Below are positions 16,658 to 25,644 of a DNA stretch of 64,000 bases, piece by piece. A program made the translations under genes and the position numbers. Source of the stretch: DATHWB01 sp040880725 (GTDB lineage: Bacteria > Actinomycetota > Acidimicrobiia > Spongiisociales > ZC4RG35); contig JBBDHV010000030.1 of NCBI GenBank assembly GCA_040880725.1, positions 1 through 64,000 on the forward strand, given 5' to 3'. How positions within the stretch are numbered: the first letter of the stretch is position 1; every line of letters begins with the position of its first letter. The notes below the pieces were generated by a model. That model was not told where the DNA came from. It made no database searches and saw only the letters and a program-made list of their open reading frames with translations.

Positions 16658-17850
16658 CGCCAGACCCATCGCCACAGCCACCCGGCGGCGATCACACCGA
16701 GACTCACCAGAACGACGGTGCCGTCCACCCAAACGGCGAGAAACGCGCACGATGCCAGACCCGCCCAGGCTGTCCAGCGGGGAAAGCGGCGCTGGGTCGC
16801 GTCGAGTCGAAGCGCCGCCGCGTTCGTGATCGCGTAGTACAGCAGCACCGAGAACGCCGAGAAAGACCAGGCGACCCGCAGGTCTCCGATGAGGGTGAGG
16901 GCGGCGATCACCGCGCCCGCTACGACGACGGCGACACGGGGGGAGCCTTCGGTGACACGCCCCAGCGGCGCGGGCATGTCATGGCGGCGTCCCATCGCCA
17001 GCCACACGCGGGACAAGCCGAGCACGAGGTTCACCAGCACGCCGGCCATGGCGGCGGCCGCCGCGGCGGACACCACCCACCCGGCCGGGCGCCCCGCGGC
17101 GATCGCAAAGAGGCTTTCTCCCCCCTCGCCGAACTCGGTCCACATCGTCACGACGGCCCAGGCCACCCCGGTGTAGAGCACCGCAGTGACGGCGAGTGTC
17201 ACGATCACCGCCCGCGGGATGGTCGTGGCCGGATCGTGCACCTCCTCGCCGAGCGTGGCGATCCGCCCGTATCCGGTGTAGGCGACGAAGAGGAATGCGA
17301 TCGCCTCGAGCACCGCACCCAGACTCGACGTGGGTGGAGCGAGCCCGTCGCTGGGGTCCATCACAATCGGTATCCCGACGAAGACGAGGAGCCCGATGAT
17401 GGTGAAGGCGACCAGGGCGATGTTCACGATCGTGGTGCGGCGGATCCCGGCAAAGACCAGCGCCGTGACGAGGGCGACGATCACGACTGCCCCCTGTTCG
17501 AAGCCGAGCAGACCACCGAAGGCCAGTGCCGCGGTCGCCGCGGACGCCGATTTGGCGATGAGGAACAACCAGCCTGCGGTGAAACCCGTCCACGGGTTCA
17601 GGAATCGGTAGCCGTACTCGTAGGTCCCGCCCGCCATCGGATGCGCGCTGGCCAGGGCCGCCGACGAGAGTCCGTTGAAGGTGGCGACGACCGCGGCCGC
17701 GGGGACAGCGAGGATCACCCAGGATCCCGCGAATTCGAACGCCAGCGCGATGGCGACGAAAGCCCCGGTGCCGAGGATCGACCCCAGTCCGGTGATGACC
17801 GCACCGCCGAGTCCGAGTTCTCGCCTGAGTTCGCTCACCACACGGGCCAT
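16639..17850 (-). CDS. APC-superfamily amino-acid permease
   Basis: The 403-residue membrane protein has about 12 hydrophobic helices. GLGSILGTGAFVAIALAFEF near the start is the APC TM1 substrate-binding break (GxGxxxGxGxF). GGTYEYGYRFLNPW and ATLGEEVHDPATTIPRA are typical of the family. It probably imports or exchanges an amino acid or amine. It overlaps the SCO1664-family gene by 16 bp and is the last gene of a four-gene minus-strand operon. Its 3' end runs 19 bp into the VWA gene on the other strand. Confidence 0.88.
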   Translation of the reverse strand: MARVVSELRRELGLGGAVITGLGSILGTGAFVAIALAFEFAGSWVILAVPAAAVVATFNGLSSAALASAHPMAGGTYEYGYRFLNPWTGFTAGWLFLIAKSASAATAALAFGGLLGFEQGAVVIVALVTALVFAGIRRTTIVNIALVAFTIIGLLVFVGIPIVMDPSDGLAPPTSSLGAVLEAIAFLFVAYTGYGRIATLGEEVHDPATTIPRAVIVTLAVTAVLYTGVAWAVVTMWTEFGEGGESLFAIAAGRPAGWVVSAAAAAAMAGVLVNLVLGLSRVWLAMGRRHDMPAPLGRVTEGSPRVAVVVAGAVIAALTLIGDLRVAWSFSAFSVLLYYAITNAAALRLDATQRRFPRWTAWAGLASCAFLAVWVDGTVVLVSLGVIAAGWLWRWVWRQRVRT

Positions 17851-18557
17851 GGGACGGCGGGTCGGTCCCCGGGCGGGTGCGGGTGTACCGGACGTCGTCG
17901 CAGATCCGCGACCCGCCGCACGAGGGCGTCGGCTTCGAGGGGGGAGAGCAGTTCGGAGGTCCGGGCGGCGAGACCGTCATCGAGAGCCGCCGCCAGGCGG
18001 TCGAGGCCGTCGGTGAGGTCGGATGGGATGGGATCGCCGGCAAATCCCCACATCACCGTCCGAAGTTTGTCCTCGTTGTGCAACGTCAGGCCGTTGTCGA
18101 TCGCCCAGAGCCGACCCGTCCCGAGTTCGCGGAGCACGTGCCCGATCTTGCGGTCGGCATTGTTGGCGACGATGTCGAAGAGGGCGAAGGGCCACAGGGA
18201 GGCGTCGAGGGACGGCACGTAGAGCGGGCGAGGATCGAAGTCGGTGTCCTCATCGATGTAGTACTGGGCCGAACCCGGTCCGAACTGTCCCACTGCCTCG
18301 ACGGTGCGCGGCACGATGTCGAGGCCCATGGTGGCGCTGATCTCGTACGCGAGTACCTCCCGCCAGGCGAGCGTGCCATGGTGAAAATCCCACAGGGGCT
18401 CCTCTCCGCGGACCGGCTTGTACACCCAGCGGCATCCGTCGGCGTCGAGGGCGAGCAGCGTGGTGTTGGACGCGTATGGCAGCCGCCCGATGACCTCGAC
18501 GAGCTCGAGGGGGGTCGTCACTGTCAATCCCGATGGTGGCCGTTGCGCGACGGGCAT
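17835..18557 (-). CDS. SCO1664-family protein (PI3/4-kinase-like fold)
   Basis: The product of about 240 residues matches the actinobacterial SCO1664 family. ASNTTLLALDADGCRWVYKP (kinase-like Lys), RGEEPLWDFHHGTLAWREVL, ALFDIVANNADRKIGHVL (catalytic-loop-like NNADRK), and LWAIDNGLTLH (DNG in place of DFG) are all present. The family is predicted to have a lipid/protein-kinase fold but lacks a proven reaction. The start is uncertain: ATG 18557 and GTG 18521 are both possible, and the frame is open to 18599, overlapping DUF3090. Together with the next two genes it forms the conserved actinobacterial trio. Confidence 0.88.
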   Translation of the reverse strand: MPVAQRPPSGLTVTTPLELVEVIGRLPYASNTTLLALDADGCRWVYKPVRGEEPLWDFHHGTLAWREVLAYEISATMGLDIVPRTVEAVGQFGPGSAQYYIDEDTDFDPRPLYVPSLDASLWPFALFDIVANNADRKIGHVLRELGTGRLWAIDNGLTLHNEDKLRTVMWGFAGDPIPSDLTDGLDRLAAALDDGLAARTSELLSPLEADALVRRVADLRRRPVHPHPPGDRPAVPWPVW

Positions 18558-19024
18558 TTGTGGCCGTCGGGATCCATCGGGAGCTGGCACCACTGGCACA
18601 GCGGCCGACCCTGTTGCACGACGTCGAGGGCGACCTGAGCCATCGCTTGGAACTGCTCTGGTGCGATGACGAACGACACGCCGTCGGACTCGTCCGCCGA
18701 GATGATCTCGATCATCAGGAGTTCTGAGCTGCCCAGGGAGATCGAGATCTCACCGACCCGGAATCGCTCGTGGCCTTCGCCGGGATCTTCGATCCCGATG
18801 CTCTCGCCAATGAGGCGATCGACGGCCTCCTGTTCGGAGCTGACGTCGCGATCCGCGAGGATCGCCAGACCCTGTTCGGCGAGGGCGGCCACCTGTGCCT
18901 TCTCGGCCAGCAGCGACGTCGGGCGCCCGCCGCTCACGATCTGGAAGTAGAACCTTCGTCTCCCCGGTTCACCGATCGCGCCTGCCGCGATGCGCTCCGC
19001 GGGTCCGAGATCTTCTATCGCCAT
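18524..19024 (-). CDS. DUF3090 family protein
   Basis: The 166-residue protein is conserved in Actinobacteria between a histidine phosphatase and an SCO1664-type protein. The C-terminus has a likely zinc knuckle, CQWCQLPMDPDGHKCPSRNGH. The core (RRFYFQIVSGGRPTSLLAEK) is the family signature. Function is unknown; the fixed gene order suggests it works with its two neighbours. It overlaps the phosphatase stop by 10 bp. Confidence 0.9.
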   Translation of the reverse strand: MAIEDLGPAERIAAGAIGEPGRRRFYFQIVSGGRPTSLLAEKAQVAALAEQGLAILADRDVSSEQEAVDRLIGESIGIEDPGEGHERFRVGEISISLGSSELLMIEIISADESDGVSFVIAPEQFQAMAQVALDVVQQGRPLCQWCQLPMDPDGHKCPSRNGHHRD

Positions 19025-19626
19025 GTCGTTGGGTCCCCGTTGGTGTTGAGGGCGACGACCATCGGCGAGCCCTCCTTGGGGAAGCCAAGGACCGTGACCG
19101 AGGCCGGACTCACGCCGATCCGCTGAAAGAGGTCAAGCGGCGTTCCGAGATAGTGGGCTGCGACAGCCTTGATGATGTCCGCGTGCGTGACGACCGCCAC
19201 CGTGTGCTTCGGATGGGAGCGGGAGAGCCGATCGACCGCCGCCACCGCCCGCCGCTGGGCGTCTGCGAGGTTCTCGCCGTTCGGGAAGGTCATCCGCGAG
19301 GGGGTCGACTGGACGATCTTCCACGCCTTGAGGGGATAGAGGCTCTTGAGGGTCCGACCGGACCAGTCCCCGTAGTCGACTTCCACAACCCCGTCTTCGC
19401 GGATCGGATCGAGCCCCCGAGGCTTGGCGATCTCCAGGGCCGTTTCCCAGGTCCGCTCGATGGGAGAGGAGTAGATCGCCTGCAGTTTCACGGAGGCGAG
19501 ATGCTCGGCCGTGCGCCGGGCGATTTCGACGCCGGCCTCGCCGAGCGAGACCCCGGGCAATCGACCCGTCAGCTTCGTTCCCGTTTCCGGCGTCGGCGCA
19601 TGCCGCACGAGAAGTACACGACCCAT
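19015..19626 (-). CDS. Histidine phosphatase family protein (MSMEG_4193-type phosphomutase-like)
   Basis: The 203-residue product begins MGRVLLVRHAPT, the RHG/RHA phosphohistidine motif of the branch-1 histidine phosphatases. A second active-site His lies in VTHADIIKAVAAH (about residue 160), and IYSSPIERTWETA and EVDYGDWSGRT are typical. I use ATG 19626, because the 17 extra N-terminal residues of the longer frame are not family-like. It is the first gene of the minus-strand operon with DUF3090, SCO1664 and the permease. A partial repeat-A sequence lies upstream. Confidence 0.9.
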   Translation of the reverse strand: MGRVLLVRHAPTPETGTKLTGRLPGVSLGEAGVEIARRTAEHLASVKLQAIYSSPIERTWETALEIAKPRGLDPIREDGVVEVDYGDWSGRTLKSLYPLKAWKIVQSTPSRMTFPNGENLADAQRRAVAAVDRLSRSHPKHTVAVVTHADIIKAVAAHYLGTPLDLFQRIGVSPASVTVLGFPKEGSPMVVALNTNGDPTTWR

Positions 19627-19679
19627 CTTCGCGACCCTATCGCCACCGGCCCCGAACGCGAATCCGGAAACGTCCATTC

Positions 19680-19701
19680 GAACCCAGGGTTTGTTCGGAC
19701 G
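19680..19701 (+). repeat. Partial copy of dispersed repeat A
   Basis: GAACCCAGGGTTTG at 19680-19693 is identical to the end of repeat A, in inverted orientation to the full copy at 20494-20546. The two face each other around the SRAP gene. Confidence 0.55.
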
Positions 19702-19740
19702 TATGCGTCCACTTCCGTGCGGAGAAGCGGTCGATGGACC

Positions 19741-20424
19741 TCAGAGCAACCGTTCCCGGGCGGCGGGCTCGGTCAGCCGTGCATGGTTGTTGCGGACCGA
19801 GTTCACTTCCGAGGACACGGGGTGCTCATGGATCGAGTCCGGATCGAGGGGTTGGAAGAGTTGTTCGGCTTCGTGAGGATCGGTGAGATCGCGGTCGAGC
19901 CATGCGTCCCAGACCTCGGGGACCAGCACCATCGGCATGCGATCGTGAATCGCCGAAATCGGTCCGGCCGCCGCGGTGGTGATGATCGAGCATGTGCGGA
20001 TGAGCTCTTCGGTGCCCGGCTCCTTCCACGTTGCCCAGATGCCGGCGAAAGCCATCGGGAAACCGTCCGCCCGGTAGACCCAGTGCGGTGTCCTGCCCTT
20101 TTCCTTCGGCTCCCACTCGTAGAAACCGTCTGCGGGAATGAGACACCGCTTGCGGGAAAAGGAGTCCCGGAACGCGGGGATCGTGGCGACTGTCTCCGAA
20201 CGGGCGTTGATGTGGATCGACTTGCGGTCCTTCGCCCAATGCGGGATCAGCCCCCAGCGCATCGATCCGAGCAGCCGCTCGTCGTCCCATTCGGCGACCG
20301 TGTAGACCGGGTCGGTGGGTGCAACGTTGAAGTTCGGCGCCAGCGACTCGGTGACGAGACGATCCACCGAGAAGAACTCGGCGTAGTCGTCGGCATCGGC
20401 CGCCAGGACGTATCTGCCGCACAT
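19741..20424 (-). CDS. SRAP (YedK/HMCES) abasic-site-processing protein
   Basis: The 227-residue protein has the full SRAP active site. Cys2 follows the initiator (MCGRYV) and forms the covalent DNA-protein crosslink to abasic sites. Other residues are Asn in NFNVAPTDPV, Glu in PADGFYEWEP, and His in AIHDRMPMVL. It protects single-stranded DNA abasic sites at stalled forks. In bacteria the gene is often SOS-linked, but no LexA box was recognised here. It is monocistronic and bracketed by inverted copies of repeat A. Confidence 0.95.
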   Translation of the reverse strand: MCGRYVLAADADDYAEFFSVDRLVTESLAPNFNVAPTDPVYTVAEWDDERLLGSMRWGLIPHWAKDRKSIHINARSETVATIPAFRDSFSRKRCLIPADGFYEWEPKEKGRTPHWVYRADGFPMAFAGIWATWKEPGTEELIRTCSIITTAAAGPISAIHDRMPMVLVPEVWDAWLDRDLTDPHEAEQLFQPLDPDSIHEHPVSSEVNSVRNNHARLTEPAARERLL

Positions 20425-20493
20425 CCCGCCACTCTATGGGTGTGCCGAAGTCCGTTCCGCGGCGCGCCAACTCCTCGGCAGGGTGACGTCGTC

Positions 20494-20546
20494 GCAAACC
20501 CTGGGTTCCAGACCACAATGGCGGTAGTCCTGAGCCCGCAGTTCGG
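20494..20546 (-). repeat. Dispersed intergenic repeat A, copy 1
   Basis: A 53-bp unit, read on the minus strand from CCGAACTGCGGGCTCAGG to GAACCCAGGGTTTGC. It matches the copy at 38143-38195 at 46 of 53 positions. It contains internal dyads (CTGGAACCCAG). Confidence 0.8.
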
Positions 20547-20654
20547 ACGAATTGGACGGACCGGCGACCCAGACGGCTGAGGTCTGCGGCCCGGTCGGTG
20601 GTCTACCCTGGGTCGCATCCGACATCCCACTCCCAGCTTCGAGAGGGACCGCCG

Positions 20655-22136
20655 ATGACCGCTGGCCTGCCCATCGATGGGACGATACTCCTCGCCGCGA
20701 GCCTGCTGGTTCTCGGTATCCTCGTCGTGGGCATCTCCGATCGCCTCCGACTCCCGGCGTCCATCCTCTCGCTCGCGCTCGGGATGATCCTGGGAAGCGA
20801 CGTGCTCGGCTGGGTGAACGTCGATGACGCCGCGCTTGTTCGCGACCTGAGCGTGATCGCACTCGTCATCATCCTCTTCGAGGGTGGGCTCACGACGAAA
20901 CCCTCGGCGCTCCGTGAGGCCGGTCTCCCCGGGTTCGCGCTCTCCACGGTGGGGGTGGCGATCACTGCGGGAATCACGGCGGTGGCCGTGCAACTGGTGT
21001 TCTCGACGGGCTGGCAGACCGCCCTGCTCTTGGGGGCGGTCGTCGCGTCCACTGACGCGGCTGTGGTGTTCGACTTGTTGCGCCGCGCCCCCCTTCCGCG
21101 TCGGTTGTCCGAGGTGTTGGAGGTCGAGTCGGGAGCGAACGATCCGTTCGCGATCGTGCTGACGATCGGTTTCCTGCACGCGTTCGACGGGAGTGTCTCG
21201 GCGTCCGACTGGGCGACCTTTGGGCTTCTGCAGCTGGTCGGCGGACTGATCGTGGGCGTCGGGGTCGGCGCGGTGGGCGTTGCGGTCCTTCGCCTCGAGC
21301 TCCGCTCCCAGGGCCTCTACCCGCTCGTGGCCACCGGACTGGCCGGACTCTCGTATTCGCTGGCTGCCTTAGCTTCCGGGTCGGGATTTCTGGCGGTGTA
21401 CCTCACCGGACTCGTGGTCGGAGCGTTCGTGCCCCGCCATCGCCGGGTGATCAGGAGCTTCCACGCCAGCCTCGCCAACGGTGCGGACATCGGGCTCTTC
21501 CTCATGTTGGGACTTCTCGTCTTTCCTTCCCGGCTCGGGTCGGTGGCGATCCCTGCGCTGGTCGTGACGGCGATCCTCGTGCTGGTGGCACGCCCGCTGG
21601 CGGTTGCGGTGTCGACCGCACCGTTCGGCTTCTCCTGGCGGGAGAAGGCAGTGTTGTCGTGGGCGGGCCTGCGCGGCGCAGTGCCGATCGTCCTCGCCAC
21701 CTTTCCCCTGACCGCAGGAGTGACGGATGGGCAGACGATTTTCGACGTGGTCTTCTTCGTCGTCGTGACCTCCACACTTCTGCAGGGAACCACGACGGTT
21801 CCGCTCGTTCGTCGGCTTGGGCTCGAGACCGCTCAGCCGGCCTGGAGGTCGATCGCCGAGGCGCTGCCGCTCGACTCGTCGGACATCGACCTGGCGGAGA
21901 TCGTGGTGAGCCCCGACCTCGGGCTGGCGGGAGCGACGTTGCGATCTCGCCCGCCACCCGAAGGGATCCGGGTCATCGCGGTGCTCAGGGATGACGCCGC
22001 CCTGCTTCCGTCCGGTGACACCGTGCTGGTACTCGGGGACACGGTGGTCGTCGCAATCGACACCCAACGTGCGGCACTGACCGACGTGACGGCATGGGCG
22101 AGAGGTGAAGTCGAAGACGGTGCCGACACGAATTGA
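20655..22136 (+). CDS. NhaP2/CvrA-type cation/proton antiporter
   Basis: The 493-residue product has about 12 membrane helices of the CPA1 family. The conserved acidic site is in ASTDAAVVFDLL, followed by VESGANDPFAIVL (ND motif of NhaP-type exchangers). SWAGLRGAVPIVLATFP is the CPA1 helix signature. A cytoplasmic C-terminal domain (about 410-490, GATLRSRPPPEGIRVIAVL ... LVLGDTVVVAID) is an RCK_C/TrkA-C ligand-binding domain. It likely exports K+ or Na+ in exchange for protons. ATG 20655 follows GAGAGGG. Confidence 0.9.
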   Translation: MTAGLPIDGTILLAASLLVLGILVVGISDRLRLPASILSLALGMILGSDVLGWVNVDDAALVRDLSVIALVIILFEGGLTTKPSALREAGLPGFALSTVGVAITAGITAVAVQLVFSTGWQTALLLGAVVASTDAAVVFDLLRRAPLPRRLSEVLEVESGANDPFAIVLTIGFLHAFDGSVSASDWATFGLLQLVGGLIVGVGVGAVGVAVLRLELRSQGLYPLVATGLAGLSYSLAALASGSGFLAVYLTGLVVGAFVPRHRRVIRSFHASLANGADIGLFLMLGLLVFPSRLGSVAIPALVVTAILVLVARPLAVAVSTAPFGFSWREKAVLSWAGLRGAVPIVLATFPLTAGVTDGQTIFDVVFFVVVTSTLLQGTTTVPLVRRLGLETAQPAWRSIAEALPLDSSDIDLAEIVVSPDLGLAGATLRSRPPPEGIRVIAVLRDDAALLPSGDTVLVLGDTVVVAIDTQRAALTDVTAWARGEVEDGADTN

Positions 22137-22198
22137 CGGAACCCGGCGGGGCGTTCGGTAGCCTGGCACTCGGTCTGACTCGCCACGAGCAAGGTGTC

Positions 22199-23821
22199 AT
22201 GGACGACGATCGTCAGCGAATAGAGCGGCTCCACCGTGCTCAGGTCGACATCCTGCGGATGATCACCGCCGAGACGCCGCTGTCCGTCGTCCTGGACGCC
22301 GTCGTGGACCGGATCGAGGAGCTCATCCCGGAGTCCATCGGGTCTGTGCTGGAGGTTCGGGACGGGCGGGTGTACGACGCGGCGGGACACAACCTTCCTC
22401 GTGCATATCGCGACGCGATCGACGGTCTCGAGATCGGCCCCAACCATGGATCGTGTGGGACGGCGGCGCACTTCGGCGAGGTCGTGTGGGTCGAGGAGAT
22501 CGAGTCGGACCCGCGTTGGCAGTCCTACGTCGAGATCGCGCTCCCGCACGGGCTGCGGTCGTGCTGGTCGGTCCCAGTGAAGGACTCCAAGACATCCGAC
22601 GTGATCGCCACCTTCGCGGTTTACGCCAGCGAGCCGCGAGCCCCGGAAATCACCGATACTCGGCTCCTCGAAGACATGGCAGAGGTCGTCCGGATTGCCA
22701 TCGAGACCTCCCGCGCCGAACAGACCCGTCGTGTCCTTGCCGACGAGAACCGTGCCGTGTCGGAGCAACTCGGACGCCTGCTCGATTCGACGTCCGAGGG
22801 GATCTACGGGTTGGATTCGGACGGGCGCTGTACGTTCGTCAATCCTGCAGCGTTGTCGATGCTCGGAGACATGGACGCGAGCGACGTGCTGGGCAAGGAG
22901 ATGCACGAGGTGATCGGTCACGTCCGCAGTGACGGGACGTCGTATCCGGCCGGTCGATGCCCGATCATTGAAGCCATTCGGCTCGACCAAGCGTGCACTT
23001 TGGACGGTGATCTGGTGCGCCGCGCCGACGGCTCGATGTTCCCTGTGATCTCCACGTCGGCTCCGCTGCGGGACCGGGAGACGGGTGCCGCCGTCGGCGC
23101 GGTTGTCACCTTCAACGACATCACCAATCGGGTTGAATACGAGCGGGGCCTGGAGCATCTGTTGCGCTCGAAGGACGAGTTCATCGCATCGGTCGCCCAC
23201 GAACTCCGAACCCCGTTGGCCGCGGTGGTCGGGTTCAGCGAAGTCCTGCACGACGGTTGGGACGGCATGACCGACGACGAGGCGTACGAACTGCTCGCGC
23301 ATGTCCGACGGGAGTCGGTCGAGGTCGCCAACATCGTCGAAGATCTGCTCGTGGCGGCCCGGGCGGACCTCGGTCGAATTCGGGTTGAGTCGAAACCAGT
23401 CGATCTCGCCGGTGAAACAACGGCGGCGCTGGAGTCCTGGCGGCAGGGGGAGCTGTCCCACGTCGCAGTCACCGGCTCCGCGCCCCTCGTGAGTGGTGAT
23501 CCGGCCCGGGTTCGTCAGATCGTTCGCAATTTGCTGACCAACGCCGTGAAATACGGCGGGAGCGACATTGTGGTGGCGGTGGGGGAGCGCGACGGATTCG
23601 GGTACGTCGAGGTCTCCGACGACGGGCCCGGAGTAGCGGAGGAGCGAATCGAGGAGATTTTCGAGCCGTACGTGCGTGCCCACACCCGCGAGGGGACCAC
23701 CGCCAGCCTGGGACTGGGTCTGGCGATCGCTCGACGCCTCGCCCAGGCGATGGGTGGCGATCTCATTCACGAACGATCCGACGGACGGACACGTTTTCGC
23801 CTGAGCCTCAGTCTGCGCTGA
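22199..23821 (+). CDS. GAF-PAS sensor histidine kinase, orphan
   Basis: The 540-residue cytoplasmic kinase has no clear membrane helix. Its domains in order are: GAF at about 25-165 (GPNHGSCGTAAHFGEVVWVE), PAS at about 190-300 (LLDSTSEGIYGLDSDGRCTF), HisKA with phospho-acceptor His in SVAHELRTPLAAVVGF (about residue 334), and HATPase (NLLTNAVKYGG, DDGPGVAEERI, LGLGLAIARRL). No response regulator is adjacent; the lone receiver at 36.4 kb or the OmpR-type regulator at 43.3 kb are possible but unproven partners. The GAF domain suggests sensing of light, gas or small molecules. Confidence 0.9.
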   Translation: MDDDRQRIERLHRAQVDILRMITAETPLSVVLDAVVDRIEELIPESIGSVLEVRDGRVYDAAGHNLPRAYRDAIDGLEIGPNHGSCGTAAHFGEVVWVEEIESDPRWQSYVEIALPHGLRSCWSVPVKDSKTSDVIATFAVYASEPRAPEITDTRLLEDMAEVVRIAIETSRAEQTRRVLADENRAVSEQLGRLLDSTSEGIYGLDSDGRCTFVNPAALSMLGDMDASDVLGKEMHEVIGHVRSDGTSYPAGRCPIIEAIRLDQACTLDGDLVRRADGSMFPVISTSAPLRDRETGAAVGAVVTFNDITNRVEYERGLEHLLRSKDEFIASVAHELRTPLAAVVGFSEVLHDGWDGMTDDEAYELLAHVRRESVEVANIVEDLLVAARADLGRIRVESKPVDLAGETTAALESWRQGELSHVAVTGSAPLVSGDPARVRQIVRNLLTNAVKYGGSDIVVAVGERDGFGYVEVSDDGPGVAEERIEEIFEPYVRAHTREGTTASLGLGLAIARRLAQAMGGDLIHERSDGRTRFRLSLSLR

Positions 23822-23925
23822 CCCCCGGCGGCCGGTACCTCGACTCCTGCGAACACATCGGCGCTCGTTCCTGATCCCGCGTGTGGCCGCGATGGAACCT
23901 CTGCGGGGGCTCGTGCGTCTGTTTG

Positions 23926-24450
23926 ATGATGACTTCACCAAGAAGGCGACCAGAGTTCGACGAGGCGCCGCCGGCGCATCTGGTCCGCTCCCGCACCTTC
24001 GAGGACTTCTATCGAGGCGAGCGTGACGCGCTCGTTCGGGCGTTGACGCTGACCCTCCGGGACGTGTCGCTGGGGACCGACGCGGCTGACGAGGCAATGG
24101 CGCGCGCATACCAGAGATGGGATCGAGTCGGTGCATACGACAATCCCATGGGATGGACCTACCGGGTGGGTTTGAACTGGGCACGGTCCCGGATTCGGAA
24201 GCTGACGCGGGAGGTGAGCGCCGAGGGTGTCGAGCCGGTGGTCGTTGACCCCTCTCCGCTCGATCCTGCCGTCGCCCGAGCGATCGACGACCTGTCAACC
24301 CGTCACCGCGCAGTGGTGGTGCTGCGCTATTTCCTCGACTGGTCGATCGATGACATTGCACGGGGGCTCGAGCTCCGGCCCGGCACGGTCAAGAGTCGGC
24401 TCCATCGAAGTCTCAGGGCCCTGCGTACGGAACTGGAGGTACAGGAATGA
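23926..24450 (+). CDS. ECF-type RNA polymerase sigma factor
   Basis: The 174-residue protein has sigma region 2 (DAADEAMARAYQRWDRVGAY and NPMGWTYRVGLNWARSRIRK) and region 4 (HRAVVVLRYFLDWSIDDIAR, GTVKSRLHRSLRALRTEL). It is of the SigE/ECF type that uses membrane-linked partners. It overlaps the next gene by ATGA, so the two are co-translated, and the partner is probably its anti-sigma factor. Start choice: ATG 23926 or 23929; neither has a strong ribosome binding site. Confidence 0.85.
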   Translation: MMTSPRRRPEFDEAPPAHLVRSRTFEDFYRGERDALVRALTLTLRDVSLGTDAADEAMARAYQRWDRVGAYDNPMGWTYRVGLNWARSRIRKLTREVSAEGVEPVVVDPSPLDPAVARAIDDLSTRHRAVVVLRYFLDWSIDDIARGLELRPGTVKSRLHRSLRALRTELEVQE

Positions 24451-25598
24451 GTATCGAAGAGCGCGTCCGTGCGGAGTTGGGAGCAGAGGCGAGGTCCATC
24501 GCGGTTCGGGCAGGGTCGCTGGATGCCGTCCGGGGCCGGGGGGCGGTGCGACGCCGTCTGCGGATGGTGGCGGCAGTTGGGCTCGCTGCGGTCACCATCG
24601 GGGCTGTTATCGTGGGCTCCGCGCAATTCCTCGCGGGATCGCCGTCCGACCGCCCGTTTGCCGACGAAAGTCCCGTGACACCGTCGACAACGACTGTGAG
24701 CCAGCCTGAGACGACGCCTCCGACTACAACCACGTCGCCAACGACGTCCGTTCCTGTTGCATCGGAGGGACCCGGTCACATGATTCTCGCCGGGCCGGAT
24801 GGCATCGTGCTCGTCGCGAACGGCGTTGTAGTCGAACGTCTTGACATCGGACCGGTGATGACTGCCCTCGATGACCTGTCTGGAGGCTTCGTGATCCAGA
24901 TTGGAATGTCCGCCAGCAGCATTCTCCGACTTGCGGACCCAGACGGTGACCTCGACGAGGTCGTCGCTCCGGAGGACAACGAGACCCTGACCCTCCGCGA
25001 CGTCATCGTGATCGAGGGAACACCAAACCTCGTGTACACGGCGAGGCTGTCGGGGGTCGCGCCCGAGGAGGCTCGGGAGGATCTGCGCGTGCGAGACCTC
25101 GCGGGCGGGAAGGATCGTCTCGTGGCGCAGGTCGGCGGATACGAGAGTGGGGTCTCGCAGGTGACCTACGCCGAAGGCATGTTCGTCGTCACGATGAACG
25201 CCGAGGGCCGTACCTGGTTCGAGGCCTATGCGCTCGACGGCACGCCGGTTCCTTTCGCAGGCAATCCCCGCACCGAGCACGACAGCGCCGAGGACTTCCT
25301 CGTGTGGGTGGGCGTCGGCTCACTTGCACCAGATGGCGAGACGTTCGCGTTCGTCGAGGGTTCTCCCCGATCCGAGGCTCCCTTCCGGTTGGTCATCGTC
25401 GACCTGCCGACGGGCGAACGCCTCCGGGAGGCCGATGTCTTGGATATGGCGCGAGAAGACACCCTGACGCGACTCGAATGGGACGGCGAGACGGCGCTGG
25501 TCAGCATCGCGGGAGAACGGGCAGTGGCCGTGCGTGAAGGGTCGGTCGTAAACAGGGCGCCGACGGTTGGAACGGCGGAACTCGTCTACCGCCCATAG
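24447..25598 (+). CDS. Membrane protein with exported beta-propeller-like domain; likely anti-sigma partner
   Basis: The 383-residue protein has a short cytoplasmic N-terminus (MSIEERVRAELGAEARS) and one transmembrane helix at about 40-63. A Thr/Pro-rich linker follows, then about 270 residues of extracytoplasmic, propeller-like repeats (DGIVLVANGVVVERLD, PDGETFAFVEGSP). The layout and 4-bp overlap with the ECF sigma gene suggest an anti-sigma factor or sigma-linked sensor. The classical zinc-binding HxxxCxxC anti-sigma motif is absent, so this role is inference. Confidence 0.6.
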   Translation: MSIEERVRAELGAEARSIAVRAGSLDAVRGRGAVRRRLRMVAAVGLAAVTIGAVIVGSAQFLAGSPSDRPFADESPVTPSTTTVSQPETTPPTTTTSPTTSVPVASEGPGHMILAGPDGIVLVANGVVVERLDIGPVMTALDDLSGGFVIQIGMSASSILRLADPDGDLDEVVAPEDNETLTLRDVIVIEGTPNLVYTARLSGVAPEEAREDLRVRDLAGGKDRLVAQVGGYESGVSQVTYAEGMFVVTMNAEGRTWFEAYALDGTPVPFAGNPRTEHDSAEDFLVWVGVGSLAPDGETFAFVEGSPRSEAPFRLVIVDLPTGERLREADVLDMAREDTLTRLEWDGETALVSIAGERAVAVREGSVVNRAPTVGTAELVYRP

Positions 25599-25644
25599 CT
25601 TCAACAACGCGCTTGCCGCGGCGGAGTCCGTAGGCTCCCCCAAC

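Noticed and set aside
18895..20580. Open frame of 561 codons on the plus strand
   Set aside because: Antisense to the histidine phosphatase and SRAP genes, and runs into repeat A.
21833..24361. Open frame of 842 codons on the minus strand
   Set aside because: Lies opposite the antiporter, sensor kinase and sigma genes, which have clear families. Arg/Pro-rich composition is typical of shadows.
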